Below, in pieces: positions 48,768 to 57,157 of a stretch of 64,000 nt of DNA (the first letter of the stretch is position 1; every line of letters starts with the position of its first letter). The stretch lies in assembly GCA_016928075.1 (NCBI GenBank), contig JAFGLJ010000058.1, forward strand, positions 1 to 64,000, given 5' to 3'. This DNA comes from Bacteroidales bacterium. Lineage in GTDB: Bacteria > Bacteroidota > Bacteroidia > Bacteroidales > VadinHA17. The notes beneath the pieces were generated by a model. That model ran no database searches, was not told the origin of the DNA, and saw nothing but the letters and a program-made list of their open reading frames with translations. The translations under genes were made by a program, and so were the position numbers.

Positions 48768-50081
48768 TTACCTGCCTATTCCAAAATAATCAAATCCTGC
48801 TTGTTCAAGTACTTCCCTTTCATAAATATTCCTGCCATCAAAAACAACCCTGTTTTTCATAATCTTATAAATAACGGTCCAGTTTGGATTCCTGAATTCG
48901 TTCCATTCTGTTACCAGTACCAGGGCATCAGCATCGATAAGGGCACCGTATGAATCTTCCGAATAACTGATACTGTTACCCAGCCTCTTTTTTGCCTCAT
49001 CCATAGACACAGGGTCATAGGCAGTTATTTCAGCTCCATATTCAAGGAATTTACTGATAAGGGTTAATGATGCTGCTTCCCTCATATCGTCCGTATTTGG
49101 CTTGAATGAAAGCCCCCACAGTCCAATTTTCCTGTTTTTGATATTCTCACCGAAATATTTGTATACTTTATGAAAGATCATTTCCTTCTGGCTTTCATTA
49201 ACTTCATCCACTGCCTTCATCACTTTCAGATCATAGCCATAATCTGATGCCGTTTTGATAATAGCTTTAACATCTTTAGGAAAGCATGATCCGCCATATC
49301 CCAGTCCTGCATAAATAAATTTGTTGCCAATTCTTGAATCGGAACCTATACCCCTTCTTACCATATTAATGTCTGCACCCACCTTTTCGCAGAGGTTAGC
49401 TATATCATTTATGAAACTTATCTTTGTAGCCAGCATGGCATTTGCTGCATATTTGGTCATCTCAGCAGATGGTATGTCCATGTATATTACGGGATGACCA
49501 TTCAGAACGAATGGTTTATATAATTTCTCTATAATCTTGAATGCCCTTTCTGAATCTGTCCCCACAATAATTCTGTCGGGTTTCATACAATCATTTACGG
49601 CATCACCCTCCTTTAGAAATTCAGGGTTTGATGCAACATCAAAATCAATTACAACATTTCTTTTGGCTAATTCATCAGCTATTTTGCTTCTTATTTTCTC
49701 TGCTGTACCTATAGGAACGGTGCTTTTTGTTATGACCAGAATATAATCGGTCATATGCCTGCCAATTTCTTCAGATACAGCCATTACATGTTTCAGGTCG
49801 GCACTCCCATCTTCATCAGGAGGTGTCCCGACAGCTATTAATACAGCCTGGGAATCGTTAAGAGCCTGTTTAAGATCTGTAGAGAATTTCAATCTTCCGG
49901 CCTCTACATTCCTTTTAAGCATGGGGCCCAGTCCTGGCTCATAGATTGGGATTATTCCTTTGTTCAGATTATTTATTTTTGTACCGTCTTTATCAATACA
50001 CTGAACATTTACACCTGTTTCAGCCAGACAGGTACCGGAAACCAGACCTACATAACCGGTACCTACAATAGTTATCTTCAT
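48768..50081 (-). CDS. ugd: UDP-glucose 6-dehydrogenase
   Basis: A 437-aa NAD-dependent enzyme oxidising UDP-glucose to UDP-glucuronate. N-terminal Rossmann GTGYVGLVSGTCLAETG, central NAMLATKISFINDIANLCE and the catalytic Cys in GYGGSCFPKDV are present; the C-terminal NAD-like domain is complete. The promoter upstream is a good match to the phylum consensus. First gene of the run ugd-epimerase-cysQ-cysD-cysN on this strand. Confidence 0.95.
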   Translation of the reverse strand: MKITIVGTGYVGLVSGTCLAETGVNVQCIDKDGTKINNLNKGIIPIYEPGLGPMLKRNVEAGRLKFSTDLKQALNDSQAVLIAVGTPPDEDGSADLKHVMAVSEEIGRHMTDYILVITKSTVPIGTAEKIRSKIADELAKRNVVIDFDVASNPEFLKEGDAVNDCMKPDRIIVGTDSERAFKIIEKLYKPFVLNGHPVIYMDIPSAEMTKYAANAMLATKISFINDIANLCEKVGADINMVRRGIGSDSRIGNKFIYAGLGYGGSCFPKDVKAIIKTASDYGYDLKVMKAVDEVNESQKEMIFHKVYKYFGENIKNRKIGLWGLSFKPNTDDMREAASLTLISKFLEYGAEITAYDPVSMDEAKKRLGNSISYSEDSYGALIDADALVLVTEWNEFRNPNWTVIYKIMKNRVVFDGRNIYEREVLEQAGFDYFGIGR

Positions 50082-50133
50082 GCCTTGATTTTATTGAGGT
50101 TCTTTTTTATGAACAGGGTTATTATATGGTCAG

Positions 50134-50164
50134 CAAATCTACTAAAATTAGCCTTATTCTCAAA
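50134..50164 (-). promoter_or_regulatory. Consensus promoter of ugd
   Basis: On the minus strand TTTG (50164-50161), 19 bases, then TAGATTTG (50141-50134). This is a full match to TTTG-N19-TAnnTTTG. It begins in the stop codon of the PhzF-like gene. Confidence 0.7.
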
Positions 50165-50954
50165 TAAGCAATTCTGCCACGAGAACCGTAACTGCCTGGC
50201 CGGCTATTTCCACACGATTACCTGAGAGCCTGATATTTAATTCCCCCGATCGTTTTGAAGCCTGAAAAGACCTGAATTCTTTCTTACCCGTTTTCATATT
50301 CCAGAATGGAGCCAGGGCACAGTGTGCTGAACCCGTAACAGGATCTTCAACAATACCAAGGTCAGGCACAAAGCACCTTACTACGAAATCGTACTTGTCT
50401 TCTGATGATACAGACGTTACCATCAATTCTCCCAGCCCGGCATTTCTTATCGTTCCAGGGTCAGGATTTGCTTTAAAGACTTCATCTTCTGATTGTACGA
50501 GCACCAGTTTCCAGTCATAATCGCTCTGGTATAACTCCAGTGCATTGAGTCCGGTATCTTTTTTGAATGAGAAAGGGATATCAATTTTCCTCAGGCTGTA
50601 AACAGGAAAATCCATTATGATATTGTGGCCTTCTTTCCTGATGTTCAATTCACCGGCTTTTGATAGAAACTTAATGGGCTTGTCCGGGCTCAACCTGCCT
50701 GTTTCGTATAATATATGTGAAGCTGAGAGGGTAGCATGCCCGCAGAGATCCACTTCACTCACGGGAGTGTAATATCTGATTGAGAAATCTTCTCCCAGGG
50801 GGCTTACAAATGCTGTTTCAGATGCATTCATTTCCATGGCTATATTCTGCATCAATTCAGGGGGAAGAGCATTTTCTGTTATGTATACTCCGGCAGGATT
50901 CCCCTTAAAAGGTTCCGAGGTAAAAGCATCAACCTGGTATATTGTCTTTTTCAT
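50160..50954 (-). CDS. PhzF family isomerase-like protein
   Basis: A 264-aa protein of the PhzF/diaminopimelate-epimerase fold. Family blocks: VDAFTSEPFKGNPAGVYI (residues 8-25), TPVSEVDLCGHATLSASHIL and VEDPVTGSAHCAL. The best-known member isomerises a phenazine precursor, but most PhzF-like proteins have unknown substrates. There is no phenazine cluster here. It is divergent from the trans-3-hydroxyproline dehydratase gene, which has the same overall fold, with a 134-base shared upstream region carrying a CCAAGATA box at 50984-50991. Confidence 0.88.
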   Translation of the reverse strand: MKKTIYQVDAFTSEPFKGNPAGVYITENALPPELMQNIAMEMNASETAFVSPLGEDFSIRYYTPVSEVDLCGHATLSASHILYETGRLSPDKPIKFLSKAGELNIRKEGHNIIMDFPVYSLRKIDIPFSFKKDTGLNALELYQSDYDWKLVLVQSEDEVFKANPDPGTIRNAGLGELMVTSVSSEDKYDFVVRCFVPDLGIVEDPVTGSAHCALAPFWNMKTGKKEFRSFQASKRSGELNIRLSGNRVEIAGQAVTVLVAELLI

Positions 50955-51088
50955 ATTAATAACTGGGTTTTACAAATATTTACCCAAGATAGTAAATCAT
51001 TTCAAGCCTGAAAAAAAGGTCGTATGATTGATGATAATTACTTGTATAATCGTATTTTGTATTATGAAACCTTGAAATAAACCAGATC

Positions 51089-52132
51089 ATGACAATTCAA
51101 ACCATAGACAGCAGCACTACCAGGGGGGATGACAGGAGGGTAATTAAGACTATCGACATGCATACCTGTGGAGAACCACTTAGAATAATTACGGGAGGAT
51201 TACCAGAGTTAAAGGGAGATACCATCCTGGAGAGAAAAAACTATTTCGCGCGGTATCATGACAATATCCGTACTGCACTGATGTTTGAACCCAGGGGTCA
51301 TGCCGACATGTACGGTGCTGTACTCACAGAGCCACTGACCGGAGGGGCAGACTTTGGAGCATTTTTTATGCATAATGAAGGATACAGCACCATGTGCGGA
51401 CACGCCATAATTGCAATTACACGCTTTGTCCTTGAGACAGGCTTAATAAAGAAAGAAGGCAGGACTCCTGTCCTCGAAATTGATGTTCCTGCAGGCAGGA
51501 TAAGGTCGAAAGCTTATATCAGGAATGACAGGGTTGACAAAGTGTCTTTCACAAATGTTCCTTCTTTCCTGATTATCCGCGATGAGACAGTTGAAGTTAA
51601 AGATATAGGTCGTATCAGTTTTGATGTTGCTTACGGCGGGGCTTTCTATGCTTTCTGTGATGCAAATGAACTTGGGCTAAACCTGGATAGATCGGATTAT
51701 AATAAACTTATCGATTACGGTAAAAAAATTAAATCGGCAGTTATGGAAAATTTCAGGATTGACCATCCTTTTGAACCCGAGCTTGGTTTCCTTTATGGTA
51801 CTATTTTTACTGGTAAAGCATATGATCTGGATAACTGGAGTCGTAATGTATGCATTTTTGCATCCGGTGAAGTAGACCGCTCTCCTACAGGGACCGGTGT
51901 GAGTGCAAGGGCCGGCCTGCATTATTCTAAAGGTGAATTGTCAGTTAATCATAAGGTTACAATAGAAGGCATATTGGGTACCACTATGGATGTTGAAATA
52001 AAAGATGTGCTGGATTATGGCCCTTATAAGGCAGTAATACCCGAAGTTAGTGGTAAAGCATACTATACCGGCAGCAATGAGTTCTGGGTTGATGCTGATG
52101 ATCCACTGAAAGAAGGATTCATCTTCAGATAA
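51089..52132 (+). CDS. Trans-3-hydroxy-L-proline dehydratase (proline racemase family)
   Basis: A 347-aa proline racemase family protein. The first active-site residue is Cys103 in TMCGHAIIA; the second position, Cys in proline racemase and 4-hydroxyproline epimerase, is Thr267 in DRSPTGTG. The Cys/Thr pair is diagnostic of trans-3-hydroxy-L-proline dehydratase (human enzyme Cys104/Thr273), which yields 1-pyrroline-2-carboxylate. With the HypD-type enzyme at 20539 the window covers both collagen hydroxyprolines. The stop at 52130-52132 is followed at once by a large hairpin repeat. Confidence 0.9.
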   Translation: MTIQTIDSSTTRGDDRRVIKTIDMHTCGEPLRIITGGLPELKGDTILERKNYFARYHDNIRTALMFEPRGHADMYGAVLTEPLTGGADFGAFFMHNEGYSTMCGHAIIAITRFVLETGLIKKEGRTPVLEIDVPAGRIRSKAYIRNDRVDKVSFTNVPSFLIIRDETVEVKDIGRISFDVAYGGAFYAFCDANELGLNLDRSDYNKLIDYGKKIKSAVMENFRIDHPFEPELGFLYGTIFTGKAYDLDNWSRNVCIFASGEVDRSPTGTGVSARAGLHYSKGELSVNHKVTIEGILGTTMDVEIKDVLDYGPYKAVIPEVSGKAYYTGSNEFWVDADDPLKEGFIFR

Positions 52133-52133
52133 A

Positions 52134-52199
52134 TTGTCATCCAGAGCGCAGCGAAGGATAGCAGGTGCGAGAGATCCTTCGCTGTGCTCTGGATGACAA
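52134..52199. repeat. Large interspersed palindrome
   Basis: Bases 52134-52159 pair with 52174-52199 (26 bp with one G-T pair) around a 14-base loop. The arms contain GTCATCC and GCAGCGAAGGAT, a well-known interspersed palindrome motif of Bacteroidetes genomes (usual form GTCATCCTGAGC). It starts 2 bases after a stop codon and may also work as a terminator or mRNA stabiliser. A further half copy (GAGCGCAGGATGACA) lies at 52201-52215. Confidence 0.85.
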
Positions 52200-52281
52200 A
52201 GAGCGCAGGATGACATAGCTACCAGGAATAAATAAGTAATACCGGTTGTCTAATCTTAAAGAATCTATAAAACAAATACTC

Positions 52282-52671
52282 ATGAAAACAATAATGAAAA
52301 GCATGGGGGTGCTTATACTCTCACTGGTTGTAACAACCGCTTTGGGACAGCAGAGGGGACAAGGGATGCGTCAGGTTGACCCCGAAGCAATGGCAAATCG
52401 CCAGGTTGAACAGATGAAAGAAATTATAAAGCTGAAGAATGACAAGGAAGAAAAGGCTGTTAAAGAGGTGTTCCTCAAGTATGCTAAAGAGAGGCAGAAA
52501 ATGTTCAGCGAGATGCAACGCGGTGGTGAACCTGGAGCCAACAGGGAAAAGATTCAGGAATTGACGAATAAGCAGAACGAAGAGCTGAAAGGAATCCTGG
52601 GCGAAGAACGATTCACAACCTATAATGATAAAATGCAGGAATTGAGGCAGAATATGCGAAGAAGGAATTAG
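52282..52671 (+). CDS. Secreted helical protein, Spy/CpxP-like
   Basis: A 129-aa secreted protein: signal peptide to about residue 22 (VLILSLVVTTALGQ), then a Gln/Gly/Arg-rich start and a highly charged helical domain (KEIIKLKNDKEEKAVKEVF, later LTNKQNEELKGILGEER) that resembles the LTxxQ-type periplasmic proteins. The start at ATG 52282 is preferred to a TTG at 52246. Related Bacteroidetes proteins have unknown roles, possibly periplasmic chaperone or stress. It stands alone between the hairpin repeat and a convergent gene. Confidence 0.7.
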   Translation: MKTIMKSMGVLILSLVVTTALGQQRGQGMRQVDPEAMANRQVEQMKEIIKLKNDKEEKAVKEVFLKYAKERQKMFSEMQRGGEPGANREKIQELTNKQNEELKGILGEERFTTYNDKMQELRQNMRRRN

Positions 52672-52683
52672 AGAAAGCCACTT

Positions 52684-53601
52684 TTATTTTTTGCCTTTTA
52701 TCTTGATTACCGTTATCTCCGGGGGCATGCCTATTCTCGCAGGAAGGCCTATGGTACCCAGTCCTCGATTTACATAAAGATAATTATCATTTTTACCGTA
52801 AAGGCCATTCCATGCCGGGTATAACAGTTTTGCAGGGCTGATCTTAAATCCCGGCATTAGGATGCCTATCTGCATACCATGTGTATGACCCGCTAATGTA
52901 AGATCAATATCATTACGATATTGAATATTATCAATCCAGTGATTGGGATCGTGGGTAAGAAGTATTCTGAAGTCAGAACTGTCAGTACCCTGAATTGCCT
53001 TGTCGACATCACCATAGTCGAAATTCGGTGTCATGCCATAGGTTGTAACTCCGGTAAGGGATATAATCAGTGTATCAATACTAATTATGGTGCTCGTATT
53101 TTCAAGGTAGGTATGATCTGCACTGTTCAGCAAGTCCTCCATTTTATCAAGATGTTCTTCATAATTCTCGCTGTTGTACTCAGCGCTGTAAATTCCCGTG
53201 TCATGGTTCCCTGGAATAGCATAAACACCGTATTCTGATTGCATTGAAGCAAGTATCTCAGTGAAAGGTGTCATTTCTCTCCATATAAAGGTTACAAAAT
53301 CACCGGTATTGACTATGATATCAGGCTCATAAGAATTGATGCTGTCAATAACCGGGATTAACTTTTTCTTATGTTTACTGAAACTATCCAGGTGAAGATC
53401 AGAAATATGCACAATTGTAAACCCGTCAAGTCCGTCCGGAAGTCCCGTATATTCAATCTCTACTGTTTCATACTTATAATTGAAACGTCCGTGGAATACA
53501 CCTATCAGTAAGATGATGATGAAGACAAAAAATATTAATGCAAAAATCCATAATATTATTCTTATTCTTTTAGTCCTTCTGCCTGCAGCTTTTTGCTCCA
53601 T
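52684..53601 (-). CDS. Membrane-anchored metallophosphoesterase
   Basis: A 305-aa protein (start at ATG 53601; the frame is open to 53685). One N-terminal membrane segment (IRIILWIFALIFFVFIIILL) precedes a calcineurin-like phosphoesterase domain with HISDLHLD, DIIVNTGDFV, PGNHDTG and LAGHTHGMQIG, the full set of metal ligands. The domain would face the periplasm; relatives include UDP-2,3-diacylglucosamine-type and phosphodiesterase enzymes, substrate unknown. A TATCTTTG box at 53619-53626 (minus) directly before the start supports the 53601 ATG. Divergent from the NUDIX gene. Confidence 0.88.
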   Translation of the reverse strand: MEQKAAGRRTKRIRIILWIFALIFFVFIIILLIGVFHGRFNYKYETVEIEYTGLPDGLDGFTIVHISDLHLDSFSKHKKKLIPVIDSINSYEPDIIVNTGDFVTFIWREMTPFTEILASMQSEYGVYAIPGNHDTGIYSAEYNSENYEEHLDKMEDLLNSADHTYLENTSTIISIDTLIISLTGVTTYGMTPNFDYGDVDKAIQGTDSSDFRILLTHDPNHWIDNIQYRNDIDLTLAGHTHGMQIGILMPGFKISPAKLLYPAWNGLYGKNDNYLYVNRGLGTIGLPARIGMPPEITVIKIKGKK

Positions 53602-53618
53602 GATTTTTTTTATAATTT

Positions 53619-53626
53619 CAAAGATA
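53619..53626 (-). promoter_or_regulatory. -7 box of the metallophosphoesterase gene
   Basis: TATCTTTG on the minus strand (CAAAGATA on plus), about 18 bases before ATG 53601. It decides that the start is not the more distant 53685. Confidence 0.5.
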
Positions 53627-53686
53627 CTTTTTCCCGAGTTAGAGTGGAAGCTTATTTTTATCTTTTGACAAAAAACAATATACATA

Positions 53687-54127
53687 ATGCTGACCGTAGA
53701 TTTTCACTCACCTGCCTATTATCCTGATTGTGGTCTGATCTATGTAATTATAGGAGCCAGATATTTGAATAAGTGGGTATTTATAAAACATAAGCAAAGA
53801 AAAGGCTATGAGCTTCCCGCAGGTCATATTGATGAAGGAGAAGATACCGAGACAGCAGCCCGGAGGGAGCTGGAGGAAGAAACAGGCGCAAAAGATTATA
53901 AAATAGAATGTATCTCAACATATACTGTATGTGAAAATAATAAACTGAGGGCAGGAAGATTGTATTATGCTGAAATTGAGACTATAGGAGAGGAAAAGGA
54001 TGAAAAGGAGATAGATGATATAATATTATCCGATAGCCTGCCTTCAATGCTTAGTTTTCATTATGTTCAGGCAGTCCTTTTTGATTACCTGCAAAAGTAC
54101 TTTTCGAATCAGGTAAATCCAGGGTAA
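53687..54127 (+). CDS. NUDIX hydrolase
   Basis: A 146-aa NUDIX protein. The NUDIX box (Gly, five residues, Glu, seven residues, REL, EE, x, Gly) is complete at about residues 46-67, in the stretch GHIDEGEDTETAARRELEEE followed by TG. It hydrolyses a nucleoside diphosphate linked to another group, substrate unknown. It is divergently transcribed from the phosphoesterase with only 85 bases between, and followed by a 187-base gap before rex. Confidence 0.9.
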   Translation: MLTVDFHSPAYYPDCGLIYVIIGARYLNKWVFIKHKQRKGYELPAGHIDEGEDTETAARRELEEETGAKDYKIECISTYTVCENNKLRAGRLYYAEIETIGEEKDEKEIDDIILSDSLPSMLSFHYVQAVLFDYLQKYFSNQVNPG

Positions 54128-54302
54128 ACTAACTTGAAGCATTTCCACTCACGCAGAGTAGTAATCTTTTTCACAGAGTTACATATTATTGCATGATCAA
54201 CAGGAAGGTTTGAAAAAAGAATGAAAGATCATGTAACATAACCGGAAATGTCCACTACTGTCAATTGTAAGGATAGTACAGGCTGAAAATGTATCTAATT
54301 AT

Positions 54303-54310
54303 TATATTTG
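54303..54310 (+). promoter_or_regulatory. -7 box of rex
   Basis: TATATTTG fits TAnnTTTG and lies 5 bases before ATG 54315, so the transcript may start near 54317 and translation may begin at the next in-frame ATG (54333). Confidence 0.4.
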
Positions 54311-54314
54311 TATT

Positions 54315-54953
54315 ATGCACAAATCAATACAGATGAAAAATCTGCCAGGAAAGACGGTTGAACGACTAAGTGGCTATCGCAGAAACCTCCTAGGGTACCT
54401 TGATGCCGGTAATAAATATATATATTCACATGAACTTGCTGCACTTCTTCATATTACAGCAGTGCAGGTGAGAAGAGATCTTATGCTCATAGGCTACTCA
54501 AGTGTTCAGAAAAAGGGATATGATGTTAAGGAACTTATTGCTACAATAGGTAACATAATAGATTCTGGTCAGGGTCAGAATGTTGCAGTTATAGGTATCG
54601 GGAATCTCGGGCAGGCAATAACCTCGTATTTCAAAGGTAAACGATCGAAGCTTAATATCGTGGCTTCCTTTGATAATGATCCCGGGAAAGTTAACAGGAT
54701 AGTAGCCGGGGTACATTGCTATCATGTTGATCAACTTGAAGAGATAGTAAAGGAACAAAATATAACCATTGCTTTACTAACAATACCGCCGGATTTTGCA
54801 CGATCTACCACCAGTGCAGCAATAAAATCAGGTATAAAAGGTATACTTAACTTCACCACTGTGCCATTGAATGTTCCGCCTGATATATACCTTGAGGAAT
54901 ATGATATGATCACTTCAATTGAAAAACTGGCATATTTTGTCAAAGAAGGATAA
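54315..54953 (+). CDS. rex: Redox-sensing transcriptional repressor Rex
   Basis: A 212-aa NADH/NAD sensor repressor. The N-terminal winged helix (about 18-75, with ITAVQVRRDLM as recognition-helix region) precedes a Rossmann domain with VIGIGNLGQAI and SFDNDPGKV. Rex releases DNA when NADH is high and typically represses fermentation and hydrogenase genes. It is directly upstream of hydG, suggesting that it controls hydrogenase maturation; no perfect Rex palindrome (TTGTTAA/TTAACAA type) was found in this gap. The start may be the second ATG at 54333. Confidence 0.94.
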   Translation: MHKSIQMKNLPGKTVERLSGYRRNLLGYLDAGNKYIYSHELAALLHITAVQVRRDLMLIGYSSVQKKGYDVKELIATIGNIIDSGQGQNVAVIGIGNLGQAITSYFKGKRSKLNIVASFDNDPGKVNRIVAGVHCYHVDQLEEIVKEQNITIALLTIPPDFARSTTSAAIKSGIKGILNFTTVPLNVPPDIYLEEYDMITSIEKLAYFVKEG

Positions 54954-55049
54954 ATGAGGGAAAGATGAACATGATTTTTTTCATTTCCTGCTAAACTTTC
55001 ATTTACTTTCTTTGCATTGAATTTAATTGGTTTAAGCTTTTATGATGAT

Positions 55050-56474
55050 ATGAAATTTAATCCTGAAAGATTATCGATCAGGGATCAAAGGATGAAGCCA
55101 TTTATTGACCCTGATGAGATATGGGGCATAATAAACAGAACCAAACCTGACGAGACCCGGGTACGTGATGTAATTGCCAAATCGCTTGATAAAAACAGAT
55201 TAACACTTGAAGAAACAGCCGTTCTGATTAATGCTGATGATCCTGATCTTATTGAGGAGATAAAGGCCGGTGCGAGGGCACTGAAAGAAAAAGTGTATGG
55301 TAACAGGATAGTACTTTTTGCCCCTCTTTATATTGGTAATTATTGCAGTAATAACTGTAAATATTGTGGCTTCAGATCAAGTAACAAAGAGGCTATAAGA
55401 AGGACATTATCTGATGAGGAGATAATAAAAGAAGTATCAGCACTGGAGGATAATGGCCAGAAAAGACTGATCCTGGTTTACGGTGAACATCCAAGATATT
55501 CCGCTGAATATATCGCTCATACAGTAAAATTAGTTTACGGTATTAAAAAGGGCAGGGGTGAAATAAGGCGGGTAAATATTAATGCCGCCCCATTTGATAT
55601 CAAAGGGTTCAGAACAGTCGGTGATGCAGGCATAGGTACCTATCAGGTTTTCCAGGAAACTTACCATCCTGAGGCATACAAATGGTATCATCTCCAAGGG
55701 AAAAAAAGCGATTATGACTGGAGGCTGACCTCGCTTGACAGGGCACAGGAAGCCGGGGTTGATGACGTGGGTATCGGTGCATTGTTCGGTTTATATGACT
55801 GGCGTTTTGAGGTGCTGGGACTGGTGCGACATACAAACCACCTCGAGGCATGTTATAATGTGGGTCCGCATACAATATCCTTTCCTCGCCTGAAAGATGC
55901 TTCAACAATTAATATGAATAAAGATTACGAAGTTAAGGACGATGAATTCAAGAGGCTTGTGGCTATTCTCAGGCTGGCAGTGCCATATACGGGCATGATT
56001 CTTACCGCCAGGGAAAGTCATGACGTCAGGAGGGAAGTGATAAAATTCGGGGTTTCTCAAATTGACGGGGGCACAAAGATTGAGCTGGGTTCATACTCAG
56101 ATATTAAGAATGAGGAGCAGAATCTAAACAGGGAACAATTCATGATCAATGATGCAAGGTCGCTGGCCGAGGTAATAGATGAACTGCTGGATGACGATTT
56201 TATGCCTTCATTCTGTACAGCATGTTACCGGTTAGGAAGAACAGGTGAGCATTTTATGGAGTTTTCAGTTCCCGGCTTCATTAAAAGATATTGTTCACCA
56301 AATGCGGTTCTTACCCTCGCTGAATACCTGGTAGATTATGCAGATGGACAGCTTGCCGAAAAAGGATGGGAAGCTATAGAGAAAGGATTGTTAAGGCTTG
56401 ATGATGATGTGGCCGCAAAAACTAAAGCAAGGATTGAACGAATCAGGCAGGGAGAAAGAGACCTGTACTTTTAA
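55050..56474 (+). CDS. hydG: [FeFe]-hydrogenase maturase HydG
   Basis: A 474-aa radical SAM tyrosine lyase that makes the CO and CN ligands of the H-cluster. The first cluster motif is GNYCSNNCKYCGFRSSN (CX3CX2C) and the second, auxiliary cluster uses Cys in the C-terminal CTACYRLGRTGEHFM region; both are complete. Start chosen at ATG 55050 because the -7-like TTTCTTTG at 55007-55014 would place the transcript start after the earlier TTG 55017. A small TM1266-like regulator follows 22 bases on. HydE is at 60942; HydF and the hydrogenase itself are outside the window. Confidence 0.95.
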   Translation: MKFNPERLSIRDQRMKPFIDPDEIWGIINRTKPDETRVRDVIAKSLDKNRLTLEETAVLINADDPDLIEEIKAGARALKEKVYGNRIVLFAPLYIGNYCSNNCKYCGFRSSNKEAIRRTLSDEEIIKEVSALEDNGQKRLILVYGEHPRYSAEYIAHTVKLVYGIKKGRGEIRRVNINAAPFDIKGFRTVGDAGIGTYQVFQETYHPEAYKWYHLQGKKSDYDWRLTSLDRAQEAGVDDVGIGALFGLYDWRFEVLGLVRHTNHLEACYNVGPHTISFPRLKDASTINMNKDYEVKDDEFKRLVAILRLAVPYTGMILTARESHDVRREVIKFGVSQIDGGTKIELGSYSDIKNEEQNLNREQFMINDARSLAEVIDELLDDDFMPSFCTACYRLGRTGEHFMEFSVPGFIKRYCSPNAVLTLAEYLVDYADGQLAEKGWEAIEKGLLRLDDDVAAKTKARIERIRQGERDLYF

Positions 56475-56496
56475 AAAATCTTCTGAATCAATTGAT

Positions 56497-57024
56497 ATGA
56501 TAAGAATAATAGCAATAAGAGTTGTGGATAGGGTCAAAGAATCAGGCCTTACACAGAATATACTCAGTAAACACTCTTCAGTAATAAAGGTCAGGTTAGG
56601 ATTTCATGAATTAAACGAGGATATTTGCAGCCGGGAAGGTTACATCCTGCTTCATCTGAAGAATGATGAAACAGGAATAAAAGCTCTCTTGAATGATCTT
56701 GATAAGATTTATGGCATTGAATTGAAGCAAATGGATTTAGGACCTCAGGCAGAAAAGCCGTATCCAATACCGGTTGAATCAACTATTGCTGTAGTCGGGA
56801 TGATAATAAAAAACCGGTCTGATATTACAGGTGAAATCCAGAAAATCCTTACTTCATATGGTTGTTCTATCAGGACGCGGCTGGGCATCAACGAGGACGA
56901 TCAAACAAAAGATTCAGGACTAATCCTGCTTGAACTTGTTGGTGAACATTCAGAAATGAACAGACTTGTCGATAGACTGAATAGCATTAATAATGTATCT
57001 GTTGGAGTAATATCCTTCAACTAG
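56497..57024 (+). CDS. Tandem TM1266-like hydrogenase-system regulator
   Basis: A 175-aa protein made of two copies of a TM1266-type (iron-only hydrogenase system putative regulator, ACT-like) domain. Copy 1 (about 1-82) reads IRIIAIRVVDRVKESGLTQN and KVRLGFHELNED; copy 2 (about 95-175) reads IAVVGMIIKNRSDITGEIQK and RTRLGINEDDQTK. Known members are single domains of about 85 aa, so this is a duplicated form. The start is ATG 56497, 22 bases after hydG, with the same transcript likely. Ligand and target unknown. Confidence 0.82.
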   Translation: MIRIIAIRVVDRVKESGLTQNILSKHSSVIKVRLGFHELNEDICSREGYILLHLKNDETGIKALLNDLDKIYGIELKQMDLGPQAEKPYPIPVESTIAVVGMIIKNRSDITGEIQKILTSYGCSIRTRLGINEDDQTKDSGLILLELVGEHSEMNRLVDRLNSINNVSVGVISFN

Positions 57025-57058
57025 AAGATATCTGAAGGCGCGAGCCTTGCTTGCTGCT

Positions 57059-57155
57059 GGCGCAGGTTTCCAGACCTGTGCCCAATTTCCGCCAGGCTCA
57101 CAGCCTCTTCATGCTGTTCGTTTCCAGCCTCAGCCTCAGCCTTAGCCTCAGCCTA
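57059..57155. repeat. Hairpin and AGCCTN hexamers after the TM1266-like gene
   Basis: GGCGCAGGT (57059-57067) pairs with ACCTGTGCC (57074-57082), loop TTCCAG. Five hexamers AGCCTC, AGCCTC, AGCCTT, AGCCTC, AGCCTA follow (57126-57155) just before the convergent gene. The hairpin may terminate transcription of the hydG unit. Confidence 0.75.
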
Positions 57156-57157
57156 TA

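Noticed and set aside
52134-52199. Insertion sequence at the large palindrome
   Set aside because: No transposase gene and only 66 bases; consistent with a non-autonomous REP-like element only.
52246-52281. Upstream TTG start of the Spy-like protein
   Set aside because: It adds 12 residues before a clean signal peptide that begins at ATG 52282.
53602-53685. Longer N-terminus of the metallophosphoesterase
   Set aside because: A TATCTTTG box at 53619-53626 lies inside it, and the ATG at 53601 gives a normal membrane anchor.
54128-54314. Rex-binding palindrome upstream of rex
   Set aside because: Only half-site-like TTTCACAG was found; no TTGTTAA/TTAACAA or TTGTGAA/TTCACAA palindrome.
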